From the NCBI RefSeq assembly GCF_000208745.1, contig NC_030852.1, positions 9,536,050-9,600,049 of the forward strand: DNA of 64,000 bases. The letters are read 5' to 3'. Below, in pieces: positions 34,351-45,704 of the stretch. This stretch comes from Theobroma cacao. Lineage: Eukaryota; Streptophyta; Magnoliopsida; Malvales; Malvaceae. The notes beneath the pieces are model-generated. The model was given only the letters and a program-made list of their open reading frames with translations, was not told the origin of the DNA and searched no databases. Both the position numbers and the translations under genes were made by a program. Numbering within the stretch: position 1 is the stretch's first letter; every line of letters starts with the position of its first letter.

Positions 34351-37307
34351 TATAGACACCGAAAAAAAAATAAAAAAATTATAATAAAATAAAATATAAA
34401 ATAAAATAATTAAAAAAAAAAAAGGAATGGCAGGGCGTACGCCCGGCCATCCCTTCCCTCAACCACCCTGAATGATGGGGCTCTAGCTACCAACTCCTTG
34501 GTGCCAGAACCCCATTGCCGGGTTGTCCAAATTTTTGGACAACCCAGCTTTTAAAAATCGAACCTGTAAAACCAAAGAGGGGACAGATAAAAAAAATCCT
34601 AAATCTACCAGCAGCAAGCTATCTAGCCACACAAAAAAAAATAAAAAAAAAAGCAATCCGAAAAGAACCAAAGAAAAGAAAGCCAAAGACCAGTGCTTGA
34701 ACAAAGGGGGTTCGAGTAGTGGGTGCAAGGAGGTGAGTTGATCTGTGTGGTTGTGTTCGGCTGGCGGTGAATAGAGAAGAGGGTCCGGTCGCAAGGGAAG
34801 TGTCGGCACAACGAAGGAATCGGTGAAGGGAAACCGATCGGAGGCGATTAAGGGGTGTAGATCTAGATCCGATTGATAGGTTTTGGAGAGTAATATGGGG
34901 ATCTCGAGGTTAGAGAGAGTGTGAGGAAGCCGGCGAGAGATTTGGGAAAAGAGAGGGGAGGACGCCGGCGCCGACGAAGAGAAGAAAGTTTTTTTAGAAA
35001 GAAGGCAGAGAGAGGGGCCGACTAGAGAGAGAAAATGAAAGTTGAAAATGAATAGAAAAGGCTAAAAAGGGGTTTATATACCCAGTGTAGGAAAGCAAAA
35101 CGGTGCCGTTTTAGTGGAGTGGTAGAAGTTGGAAGGTCCAGGCCCAAACGGCGTCGTTTTGAGCGGCTCTACAGGCACCAAACGGTGCGTTTTGAATTCT
35201 GCCTTATGGACCTCAGGAAGCAGATCGGGTGTAGCAGATTTGGGCTTCTGCGGGCCATCAGGCTGGGCTAATCCGAGCCCAAAAAGGTATAACCCATCTT
35301 CTTTGATTTGGGTTTGTCTCAATTAATTTTGGGTTAGCCCATTTGGTTAAATAAATTACATTTTTATTGTTATAATTTAAACCATATTAGGAAAAGTCAT
35401 TTATATAAATGTATATATATATATTATGGATGCTTCTTTTAATGCTAAAAAATCAAAAAATAATAATGATAGTAATAATAAAAAATAATAGTAAAATGCA
35501 TGGTTTAGAAAAAAATTAAAATAAGTAAATAAATAGAAAGAAAATTCGTAATAGATTTAGTTTTTTTTTAAAGAAATAAGTATGGTGATAATGGTAAGTA
35601 AATGAAAAGAATAAAAAAGGAAAAATGAAATGATCGCTTGAAAAATTTCACCTAAGAGAGGTAAAGAGTTGCCTTTTCTAAGTGGATTTCTTTTGAATAC
35701 GAAGCACAAAACGGATTTTCACCGAAGCATCGGGATAAATCCAAACTCTAAACTTCAATACTCGTTAACTCAAATAATCGTCGCTAAAATAATAAAGAAA
35801 AATAAATCTACATAATGATACATTTAAATCTAAGTTAGTGTAATTATTTAATCAGCAAATAAATATCATTAAAAAAAATTTTAAGTTAACCATTACTTAA
35901 TTGTTTATTCGACAAGTTATATAATCAAGTTAAATGTTAATCAACAATGTTAATTAAAAGATATGGATCTAAATAGAAAATAAAAAATAAAAAATAATAA
36001 TAATAATAAACTAAATAAATAATCCATGAAAAAAAATGACAAAATAAATATATAAGTAAGGTGATAAATTATTAAACATATAATCGGATGAATTATGAAC
36101 CGCTTAAGTCAATAAACGCGTCCATGTAGACATCATCACTTTATCTTGTCATAGCATGCCACATTTATCTTGCAAATGGTGCAAGAGTTTCGATGATGGG
36201 ATTTCCCTGAAGAGCTTGTAGAGACGAGTTTTTTCGGGAATATCTCTAGGTGAGGAGAATTTCGAGACTTCATTAAAGCGTTGGGATGGTCTTCGAATAA
36301 TTTTTCAATAAAAGATTTCCGACCCCATTATTTAAAATAAATGAGTCATGACATCATTTTACGCTTGCATCACGTGCATACGTAAAACCAAATAAAATAT
36401 TCAAGCAGTCAGTTTAATAAAATTTAGTTAATAAGTAGGGAATAAATCAAAAGNAAATAGAAAATAAAAATAAAAAATAATAATAATAATAAATAAATAA
36501 ATAATCCATGAAAAAAAAATGACAAAATAAATATATAAGTAAGGTGATAAATTATTAAACATATAATCGGATGAATTATGAACCGCTTAAGTCAATAAAC
36601 GCGTCCATGTAGACATCATCACTTTATCTTGTCATAGCATGCCACATTTATCTTGCAAATGGTGCAAGAGTTTCGATGATGGGATTTCCCTGAAGAGCTT
36701 GTAGAGACGAGTTTTTTCGGGAATATCTCTAGGTGAGGAGAATTTCGAGACTTCATTAAAGCGTTGGGATGGTCTTCGAATAATTTTTCAATAAAAGATT
36801 TCCGACCCCATTATTTAAAATAAATGAGTCATGACATCATTTTACGCTTGCATCACGTGCATACGTAAAACCAAATAAAATATTCAAGCAGTCAGTTTAA
36901 TAAAATTTAGTTAATAAGTAGGGAATAAATCAAAAGTAGACTATAATAGGATAACTTAAGATTAAATGGTACCGTTCGTGGAACGGGAGCCACGGAGGTG
37001 CTAACCTTTCTCCGTGCGTAACCGCACTCCTGAACCCATCTCTAAAAAACGTGGATCAGTTCTCGTTCTTTCGACGGACCTAAAATTAATTTAGGACTTT
37101 GTCGATTAGAATCAGGTTAATAGATGACCAATCACACCTAGATAAAAAAAAAGATTGGTGGCAACTCCTAAACCTATTTATTTTCGTCAACGTCTGACTG
37201 ACGGGTTCCCGGACCCACACGTTACGACAGATGGCCACTCCACTGGGGAGCAATTTAATTTTCGCCGACGTCTAACGGTCGAGTTTCCGGACCCGCACGT
37301 TACGACA
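34351..37307 (+). repeat. Ogre 3' LTR, containing a probable assembly duplication
   Basis: Starts TATAGACACC (TG mutated to TA) and ends CGTTACGACA before the CAATC target duplication. It matches the 5' LTR throughout, including the hairpin (34520-34545) and a TATA-like tttatata at 35073-35080. The GACGTC-core palindrome is altered here (ggcgtc at 35149). It is 2957 bases as given, but a 483-base block (35971-36453) is repeated at 36455-36937 across a single N. Without it the length is about 2473. Confidence 0.92.
35971..36937. repeat. Near-identical direct duplication flanking an N
   Basis: 35971-36453 and 36455-36937 are almost identical and meet at the only ambiguous base in the window (36454). 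The 5' LTR has a single copy of this block. The likeliest cause is an assembly join that failed to collapse overlapping contigs. Confidence 0.9.
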
Positions 37308-37312
37308 CAATC

Positions 37313-37654
37313 AGATTTTTTCACATCACTGCTTGAAATTGTACTATTAATCTACCTAGATCTTCAATAATAATTCCTGACTTAACCTAGAATTTCCCAT
37401 TTCAATATTTTGTTAGGCTACTATAAAAAATTTAGGCAACATGTACTATTTTGCTGCTAAATTTCTGTTATTCAAGAGACATGTTTTTCATAATATTATA
37501 TTTTTTCTTAATAATTAGGGAAAAGGAGATTTAAACCCTACTCTTTAGACAAAGGGGATAATGTACCAACCAATGAATCAAATTCTCGGGTGCTTTCATA
37601 ATATTATATTTCTTTACATCTCAATTCAAAGATTTCAGCAATTACAAGTTCCAC
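37313..37654. repeat. Tandem duplication copy 1, right part
   Basis: Continuation of the duplicated unit after the Ogre insertion, matching 38091-38434. It carries the same SINE-like insertion as copy 2. Confidence 0.88.
37504..37594 (-). mobile_element. Short tRNA-related SINE-like insertion (copy 1)
   Basis: About 91 bases flanked by a 17-base direct repeat, ttcataatattatattt (37487-37503 and 37595-37611). On the minus strand it starts gcacccgagaatttg. It has an A-box-like TTGATTCATTGGTTGG, then a B-box-like GGGTTTAAATC, and ends in an A-rich tail. The B box is decayed compared with copy 2. Confidence 0.55.
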
Positions 37655-38434
37655 TAAAAATAATATTATAATGCAATAAGAATTTCCTAATTATAACACT
37701 TTATAATTCCTTATATAAAATATAATTATTTCATAAATTTTATCTTAGTAAGTAAATAATAACAATTTTATACAAACTTATAGATAAAAGAATGCCTTTA
37801 TCAATTAAATTTAATGCGTAAAATAACAAAAATGTATCTCATAACTAAACAATTGGCAACAAGGCATACATCAATTTTAAAACTCAACACTTGTAAAGAA
37901 TTTTCGAAAGATTAAATATAAAATAAATGTTTAAAATTGATCCAGTGACGATCCAATCCGATCTAACCCGGTTCAACGGGATGATTGACAAGTTTTTGAC
38001 TTTTCCGATGTACGCCGATACAAATGACCTTATAGGATCAGATAGACCACTGGTTTTTGGTTGAACCACTCCAACTAGCCAGTCCAATCAGATTTTTTCA
38101 CATCACTGCCTGAAATTGTACTATTAATCTGCCTAGATCTTTAATAATAATTCCTGACTTAACCTAGAATTTCCCATTTCAATATTTTGTCAGGCTATTA
38201 TAAAAAATTTAGGCAACATGTACTATTTTGCTGCTAAATTTCTGTTATTCAAGAGACATGTTTTTCATAATATTACATTTTTTCTTAATAATTGGGGGAG
38301 GGAAGATTCGAACCCTGCTCTTTAGGAGGGGAGATAATGCATCAACCAATTAGTCAAATTATCGGATGCTTTCATAATATTATATTTCTTTACATCTCAA
38401 TTCAAAGATTTCAGCAATTACAAGTTCCACTAAA
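37655..38434. repeat. Tandem duplication copy 2 with the empty Ogre site
   Basis: Uninterrupted 780-base copy. At 38086-38100 it reads agtccaatcagatttttt with one CAATC, which is what copy 1 looked like before the Ogre insertion. Confidence 0.9.
38281..38370 (-). mobile_element. Short tRNA-related SINE-like insertion (copy 2)
   Basis: About 90 bases between ttcataatattacattt (38264-38280) and ttcataatattatattt (38371-38387). The minus strand has GGTTCGAATC, a perfect RNA polymerase III B box, preceded by an A-box-like TTGACTAATTGGTTG. Being present in both duplication copies, it predates the duplication. Confidence 0.6.
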
Positions 38435-40810
38435 GTGTTTCAGATTTGGCTAATATCAAAATCAGTTTTTAAACTAAGCTAAATTGTATAGATACAAACA
38501 AGCATTACCACCCATGCTTACAAAAAACTACGACTTACTACAGGAGCACAAATTAGGTTTACTAAATTTAGGACAAATTAAATAAAACAAAAGATTAAGC
38601 AGTCCAACATGCGTAACAGACATAACCATATTCTCCAACCCAAACTCATAGCTTTTAAGGAAAAGGAGATGTTTTGTTGGATAGAGGGCAGCTAGGGTGG
38701 CTAAGATTTAAAAAAATAAAATAAGATGAATAAGATGAACATTCACCCATATGAACAAGGTATAATTTAAGCTTTCTTTCAACACTAAGCCCAAAACGAT
38801 TTTGTTATAAGAAACAGAAAGTATAACACCAAATAAAGTTCAAATGATGAGGTTACCTTGGAAATCTCAAGCATTATGCCAAAATGTCATTCATTTGTAA
38901 GTCATTCACTTTCCTACAAATTTGGGGGAAAAAACAGAAAGAAAGTACAAACAAGTAGTGAGACAATAGAAAGAAAACAGTTGCTCTTGTATTCTTTTAT
39001 TTGAAATAAAAGCAGGAACCAAATCATCTTTAGCAAAAGCAAATAACTGCTCATACACGCATTAGTTTTAAAGCTTGTTTCTAAGTCAACACGGAATGTT
39101 TCTTCATCAATTCAATGGTACACATACCTTCAGATATTGCTACAATATAACAAAGGGATTCAATGCTTCATTGGAACTAAACTTTCACTTGATTAATGAA
39201 ATCAAGAATTTAAGGCAAACACCACATTCACTCCCTAACCTGTTCCCACCCCTTCCCTTTCCTTTTTGGCTCCTCAATTATTGGCTTTTTGATTTCTTGA
39301 AGCATCAACATTTATCACAAACAGCAGGCATTTGAAATATGCTAAAATATTTTGTCTATGTTATCAAAAGCCTATATTTTTGTTTGGTAACAAAAACAAA
39401 GCTACAGCTGATCAACCCTCTTCACACCTATTAAACCAATTATGACAGTAAAACTGCCAATCTAAAGGTCCCAACTCAATGTCGCTAGTGGTTCAAAGAT
39501 ATTCAACTATTCATAATACACTTGAAATAGAAGAAACCGAAGAGTATGGTTCATGCCAAAAATAAATAAATAAATAAAAGAGCACAAACAAACAAAAGAA
39601 AAAAGATCTGCAAAATCAGATAGTAGGAAATTCCTATTTAATAGTTTAAAATGAAATCTTCATTAGTGGCACCACCCAAGATTTTTCCTTTCCTCTTTGT
39701 AAAGCATTTACAGAAGACTGATTGCTGCAATTTGTTCATCCTCCCACAAAGACTTCATAAAGTGCTGGTGCTAAGGTTATAAGGAGCACAGTTTGTGACA
39801 ATTAAAAGCAGAGTTGGGAATTAAGAGCACTAAAGAATGGTATAAAACTTCAGTGTTTAGTATATTTAGAGCATTTTTTTCCCAATCAGGTTCTCTTTTT
39901 AGGTTGTTTGGAAATAAGAGAACCATCTCAAGAATAAACCTTTTTTGACTGTGAACATTTGTACTCTGGGTTATGGAGTTGGAGGAAATTGATAAAGTTG
40001 AGAACTCTAACAAGGCAGTTCACTAAGCATGCATTGGAATTTGGCTTCTCCTTTTTCTTGCATGGTGATTGTCATGTCTAGGGCTCTTTAATCTAACGTT
40101 TTGGTCCAAGAATTGTGCAGGAAGCAGTGTTAGGTGATCAAGCCGAAGTCTCTGCCATCATTAGAAAAGGGGAGTGGTGTAGAAGAGCTACAAGATTAAG
40201 TAATCTTCCCATTCAATCTTCATTATGTGGCAGTGCTGCAGCTAGAGGAGAAGATTCTGTTTAGTAATAAAAATGAAGCTACTGCTAATCACCATTGTTC
40301 ACCTGCTAAACGACAAATAACAATAAATACTGATCAACAGGGCTTGTGGTTCAAAGACATTCAGCTATTCAGAGTATTCAACTAGCGCTAATTGGACTAG
40401 AAAGAATAGGATTCTATGTATACCAATGCAATCATTCCACTCGAAATATATAAGTTTTATCAGAAAATTTTCAACACTATGTGATGCAAGCAACCTTAGA
40501 TGTAAACTTGTAAGGAACCATGGTATGAAGAATAGAGATTATTTCTTCTTCTCTTTCAATTTTTCTGTCTTGTCTTAAGAATTCAAATCTGAAACCTGCC
40601 ATAAACCCTAACCTCCTAGCAGTCCTACATCAAGAATGTAATCCAACTCTTTTAGTACGTCAAAATAGTATTACTACAAGTGACTCTGACATGGCATCTG
40701 CATTTAGAGCAGAAGCATGGATTTTCATTTGAACATTGTAGTATGCAGATGGACGAATTTAGGAGGATGTAAATAACATGATAATAGCACCTACATTGAA
40801 CTGAATATAC
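38435..40810. other. Region 3' of the NAA40 exons; last exon not identified
   Basis: The transcript of the NAA40 gene should continue here on the minus strand. No terminal exon can be named with confidence. One possibility is a short exon beginning after tttgtgggag near 39743 (reads DEQ then stops within eleven codons), but it is weak. The region also contains two diverged copies of a segment of about 115 bases (39395-39510 and 40262-40380), sharing gtggttcaaagayattcarctattca. Confidence 0.4.
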
Positions 40811-43173
40811 CTCCAATATAGCTTTAGCGTCAGGATCAAATGTTTTGCATAGAATCTCATAATTGTTTTCAACTCCTACCTGCACAAAATGGTAAATATT
40901 ACTCAAAACAATAGTCATGTACAACATAGCTATTATAATGCAAATGTCCTCAAAAACTCCTTACCAGTGGGTTGACTCTGGATGGTGAAATACTCGATAT
41001 CACAAATCTGCAAAATATTGGCACATGCTCATTGAATGCAGCCATTTAAAGTAGAAGAAAAAATGAACCATAAATACTGGAGACAAAGTAAAACAAATAT
41101 CAAACCTAGAATCACAAGATAAACTCGGTAACTGCTAATATGAAAATAAACCAAAAGCCATTTCCCATTTGTGTGCGTAAAACATGCACAAAAGTGAGTG
41201 ACATGCATATGGTCATAGGCTGGTATATAAATTACATAGAGTACAGACTTTAATTTGATTGGCTCTTTGTAAATAGGACCAGTATACTGCTCTTAACTAG
41301 AACACCATATGCATCTTAAAGCACATAAATTGCTAGGTCATCCATAAATCATTGTCGCTCTTTCATTAAGGTCCTAAATTTTATTCTTTGAAGCATACAT
41401 GCAGCCGAAAGAAGAAAAGAAGGGCCTTACTAATACAGAGGATGAAAATTGGAGAAAGTGTCAGGTCAAAACTAAAGGGATTAAGGGTTTTTATTTCTTT
41501 TAAGCTTTTAGCATCAAGAGATCATTTAGGTTTGCCTTATTTGGAAACAGAATTATTACAGACTGCATCCAAGCAAGGCAAGGGATGTCACAATCTTGTT
41601 CTAGAGTATTAAAGGAGATATTAGATACAGCATCAATTAGATTCCAGAGAAGCCTGCTAACAGGACTGCTTATAGAAACCTGAGATTGAGCATGGATTTA
41701 TTGAACTGTTTTATTCTTTTAGCTTGCTTTAATTCAGCTTATTTCTTTGTCTCGGTTTCACCAAGTTGTCTAAATCCTTTTGCTCCTTCCTTGTTCTTCT
41801 TTCACATGAATGTTGAGATTATAACAGGACTGCTTAAAAACCCCGAGATTGAGCATGGATTTATTGAACTGTTTTATCCTTTTAGCTTGCTTTAGTTCAG
41901 CTTATTTCTTTGTCTCAGGTTTCACCAAGTTGTCTAAATCCTTTGCTCTTTTCTTGTTCTTCTTTCACCATATTGGATATTTCTTTTCTCTTTTTTTACT
42001 GCTCATATCTTCAGCCTTCCAGCAGACAACATAATACTAAACAACAAGTGCAAACAGGAATGTCAAGATTATATTGAACAAGGATGGATCGCTGTAAGTA
42101 ATTCCATCTTTACATAATTACAATTTGGAAAGTGAAAATTTTACCTCAGCTTGCTCATATAAAACTTCATGGCTAACGAGTTAGCTTTTTGAACAGTTAA
42201 CACCAGGGCGCCCATGTGGTTCTAGGAGAAGATGAAACGCAAAGCAAAGAATCAAATCTTAGAACTTTAAATTTAGCTTGAGAACAAGAGTAAAGCAAAT
42301 GTGCAATCGCAGACTTAACCCGAAATGCTACTAAACACAAAGGAAAAGGTGAAAACCTTGCGGGCAATAAGCTCAATCAGATGCATCAAGAATTTGCCGA
42401 GTCCTTTCCCTTGGACGGAGGAATCCAGCTGTATTTCATATAAATAAAGAACAGTTATCTCTTGCTCCACAGTGAAGCGGTAATGCACGAAACCAAGCAA
42501 GGGACTGGGGCTGGGGGCGTCGTCCACCGTCATCTCATTGGCATTAGAATGTACAAATATATAGCGTGCTTCCGGAGCAACCATTTCCCTCCGCTTCACC
42601 TTCTCTTCGGCCGCCCACTCCGACCCATACGGCCCCTCCATATTCGCCTGTCAAAGCTCTCAATTAAAACAAGATCGCGATTAAAATTTTGAAATTTAAA
42701 AGGAAAGGGTGAGCTCTGTTTAGATTACCTTGAGGAGGCTTTGAATGCATTGTTTCATACAAGGGGAGAGCTTATCACCACGCCCCGATTCCAAGCGTAC
42801 ACAAAGGCCTAGTAGTAGTTTCACACTCAAGAATAGAGGCAAAATAATTTAATTTATTTGAAATTAAAAGGAAAAAGAATGGGGGGGAGGGATTACCATT
42901 TCTGTTGAAACAGCGAAAGGGAGGGAAAGAAGCAAGTTGGTCAGTTTGAGCAGAAGCGGCCTTGATGGATTGGTCGATTGCCTTCTTTTTCTCTAGTATC
43001 TATTCATTCACCCAAAAGCCAATTGAAAAAAATTCCCCAATATTAGTTTGTAAATTATTCAAAAATGATCCTAGCTGCTTTGCTTTCGGAGAATGGGGAA
43101 ATAAAATCCTGACGTACGATTTTACCTCACTGCGTTTCAGCTTCTTTTTCTCACTCTCTCTGCGCGACTCCAT
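40811..43173 (-). CDS. NAA40: N-alpha-acetyltransferase 40 (NatD), seven exons, 3' end open
   Basis: GNAT-family enzyme that acetylates the N-terminus of histones H4 and H2A from acetyl-CoA, in nucleus and cytoplasm. Exons on the minus strand: 43173-43126, 42999-42897, 42808-42729, 42647-42357, 42221-42145, 41007-40965 and 40879-40811. All have GT donors and AG acceptors, keep one frame and total 237 codons. Landmarks: KKKLKRSE start, ILEKKKAIDQSIKAASAQ, ANMEGPYGSEW, VAPEARYIFV, LLGFVHYRF, VLYLYEIQLDSSVQGKGLGK (acetyl-CoA loop QGKGLG, 42396-42413), MGALVLTVQKANSLAMKFY, ISSISPSRVNPL and NYEILCKTFDPDAKAILE. The family ends a few residues later, so one tiny exon is missing. No lesion is seen. 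It is the only gene here that looks functional. Confidence 0.92.
41657..41985. repeat. Tandem duplication of about 164 bp in NAA40 intron 5
   Basis: aacaggactgctta at 41658 recurs at 41823, followed in both copies by gagattgagcatggattt and an identical run through aattgttttat and ccaagttgtctaaatcc. Small open frames over both copies are artefacts. Confidence 0.85.
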
Positions 43174-43762
43174 GCCTGCAGCTTGCCGATCCGATGATGG
43201 TCCCGCTCGCGCTCCTTGGAAACATAGAATCAAAAATCTATGAGACCGTCAAAACGGATAAGTTTCAAAACTTTTTCATTTATCCAAAATCCAAACTTCA
43301 AATATTTTTCTTTATTCAAGCTTCACGCTTAAATTTTCATTAACGATTTTTCTGTAAGAAATTTTGAAATTTACTTTTAATATATTTATCTATTTATAAA
43401 TTTTTTTTGGAATATAATCTAGCTATAAATTAATAATACCAAAATCATTTAAAATTTTTTTTAATTTGATCCTTTTTATTATCTCGATTCCACAATTTTA
43501 ATCTTAATATCTCAAATTTCATTAATTTAATTTTTATATTTTTATTAAAAGTTAAATACTTGATATAAATATTAAAATTCAAGGATTCAATTCCAGGACC
43601 TACTTTTTTATTATTCACATGACATGTCAACTTGAAATTTTTTTAAATCATGTAATAGACCATAAATGTTATTGAAAAAAAACTTTACTTTTAAAAAAAA
43701 TTTATTGAAGATTGTGTTTTTTAAATTTTAAAAATATTAGTTATTACTTGTTAAAGTAAAAT
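43174..43762. other. NAA40 upstream region
   Basis: AT-rich flank upstream of the NAA40 start codon, expected to contain its promoter and 5' untranslated region. No distinct TATA box or other site can be supported. Confidence 0.35.
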
Positions 43763-44322
43763 GAGTAAAATATACTGATCTCTCCATTTTTTATCATAAT
43801 TACACCATAGTCCATTAATTTTTAAAATGAGCACTCCGTCCAAACGTGTAAATGACATTAATGCCTTAATATAAAATATTTAAAATGTTCTTCTTCTTTT
43901 TTCCATTCTTTCTTTTCTTTCAAGCCAAGCTCCCTTTACACCAATCAGCTACCCTATAGCTGTTTTTGGCTATGAAATGCCAAATTCGACTCGATCTCCC
44001 TAAGCTCCCCAAGGGAACACCATGTTCTCCTTTGAGGAGCGTTGTCAGTCGTGGGTGGCCGATGGAAACAATTTTTTTGAAATAAAATTTTAAATTCAAA
44101 AATTATAATTTATATAGTGGTAACTTTTAAAATTAATGAAAGGTAAAATTATTTTAAAAATATTATAACGTCATCAAACTAACAGAAATACTGACGATTG
44201 ACTAACGGTAGGATTTATATGTTCAATGAACATATTCTTTTGCGGTGGACTGTTTATTTTGAAAACTAATGCACTCATGTATAATTATAATTAAGAGTTG
44301 AGAGTGTTAGTGTATTTGACCC
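43763..44322. mobile_element. MITE with long terminal inverted repeats, Mutator-like
   Basis: The first 75 or so bases (gagtaaaatatactgatctc ... aaaatgagcactcc) are an imperfect inverted copy of the last 80 (ggtggactgtttattttgaa ... gtgtatttgaccc). It is flanked by aaagtaaaat and aaacaaaata, a plausible diverged 9-10-base target duplication. There is no coding capacity in 560 bases. Long inverted ends and that duplication length suit a Mutator-type MITE. Confidence 0.55.
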
Positions 44323-44673
44323 AAACAAAATATAATATAGATTAAAATGTACCTTAGTCAATGATGACCTATTCAAAAGGGAAAGAATTGGATGCCAAAT
44401 GATTGTGGATCATAAGAAAATAAGACTATTTGACAAGCATTTGCAAGAATTCACAAAACCATAATTTTGTTATGAAATATAAGCTGAAAAAAAAGGGATG
44501 TAAATGGGTATTTAGTAATCGAGTAGCAGCATGTACTTAACTCGATAACATAAAGTTCGAGTACCTCATAATCGATCATGGGGTGGGCTCCAATACTACT
44601 TTTAGTACCCGACTCGGGTTCGAGTATCACCCTTAGGGTATCCTAAATCCGAACTCGATTATATTCATTTCGG

Positions 44674-45160
44674 TAGGGGTGTGCAAACGGTTAATTTGAT
44701 TGGTTTAGTTTTGGATATCTAATAACCAAACTAACCGAACTGATATTTAAAAATAAACAAAATCGAACCAAAGTCTACAAATAACCGAACTAACCAAAAT
44801 CGAACTAATTCGATTAGTTTGGTTCAGTTTCCAAAAACCGAACTTGAGAAATTTTTTATTTTTTTTGTTTGTATATATTTATTTATGTTGTATTTTTTTA
44901 ATAAATCAATGCTACAAAAATATTAAAAATTATAATAAAAATTATAATAAATAAGATGGATATTCATATAAATGACAACAAATAATTAAAAACATAGATA
45001 AAGCCAATAATAAATAGTTGGTTAGGAAAAAACCTAATTGAAATCGAACCGAATTAATTTTAATAGCTGAACTATCCTAACCGAACTATTCAAAGAACCA
45101 AACTAATCAAATCAAAAAAATTGAACTCACTTCGGTTCGGTTTGTATTTGCACAACCCTA
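44674..45160. mobile_element. hAT-type MITE, 487 bp
   Basis: Begins TAGGGGTGTGCAAAC and ends TTTGCACAACCCTA, an inverted repeat of about 15 bases with one or two mismatches. Flanked by a perfect 8-base duplication CATTTCGG (44666-44673 and 45161-45168), as hAT transposases make. The inside is rich in aaccgaac/ggttcggt motifs and non-coding. It sits in an older repeat with cgggtat/tacccga motifs (about 44490-44665 and 45169-45215). Confidence 0.8.
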
Positions 45161-45333
45161 CATTTCGGGTATTAACAGGTATCTAGTACTTGTATAGCAG
45201 GATTATAGTTATATTGTATATAATGTTATAAAATTTTGTAATTAGTGAGACTTGAACTTTTGTTCTCTTTATATTATTAACAAACTTAACCACCTCAACC
45301 TACTTCCTCTTTTATATATTATTAAAAGTAAAA

Positions 45334-45690
45334 TAAATTTATATTACTTGAACTAATGATGCAAACTTAAATATATAAATTTTCTATATTAATTGAACTT
45401 GTAAAGTAATAAATATAAAATAAATTTATATTACTTGAACTATGACACAAACTTAAATATATAAAATTTTTATATTAGTTAAACTTATAAACTAACAAAT
45501 GCAAAATAAATTTATATTACTTAAATTATGACGTAAACTTAAATATATAAAATTTTTATATTAGTTGAACTTGTAAGCTAATAAATGTAAAATAAATTTA
45601 TATTACTTGAAATATGATGCAAACTTAAATATATAAAATTTTTATAATAGTTGAACTTGTAGACTAACAAATGTAATATTAATTTATATT
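45334..45690. repeat. AT-rich tandem array, about 86-bp unit
   Basis: Four copies beginning ataaatttatattacttgaa at roughly 45334, 45420, 45506 and 45592, with a shared core aacttaaatatataaa.tttt. It directly precedes the GC-richer satellite. Confidence 0.85.
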
Positions 45691-45704
45691 ACTCAAACTA
45701 GTAG

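Larger units (their letters stand above)
19882..37307 (+). mobile_element. Ogre/Tat-type Ty3/gypsy retrotransposon, near complete, inactive
   Basis: A 17.4-kb plus-strand element flanked by CAATC on both sides (19877-19881, 37308-37312). Order: 5' LTR, primer site TGGCGACTCC (Arg-tRNA type, typical of Ogre), ORF1, gag, protease with a downstream G-patch-like segment, intron, RT, RNase H, archaeal-type RNase H, integrase, 3' tandem repeats, polypurine tract, 3' LTR. The separate ORF1, the intron before RT and the second RNase H are the features that place it in the Ogre/Tat group. All enzymes are recognisable, but about fifteen nonsense codons and several frameshifts make it dead. The LTRs are still very similar, so it is younger than the LARD insertion. 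Confidence 0.95.

Noticed and set aside
38281..38370. tRNA gene on the minus strand (perfect B box)
   Set aside because: No acceptor stem or anticodon arm can be formed. The A-rich end and 17-base flanking repeat fit a SINE-like insertion instead.
42962..43243. 93-codon plus-strand open frame
   Set aside because: It lies antisense to NAA40 exons 1-2 and intron 1, and has no family resemblance.
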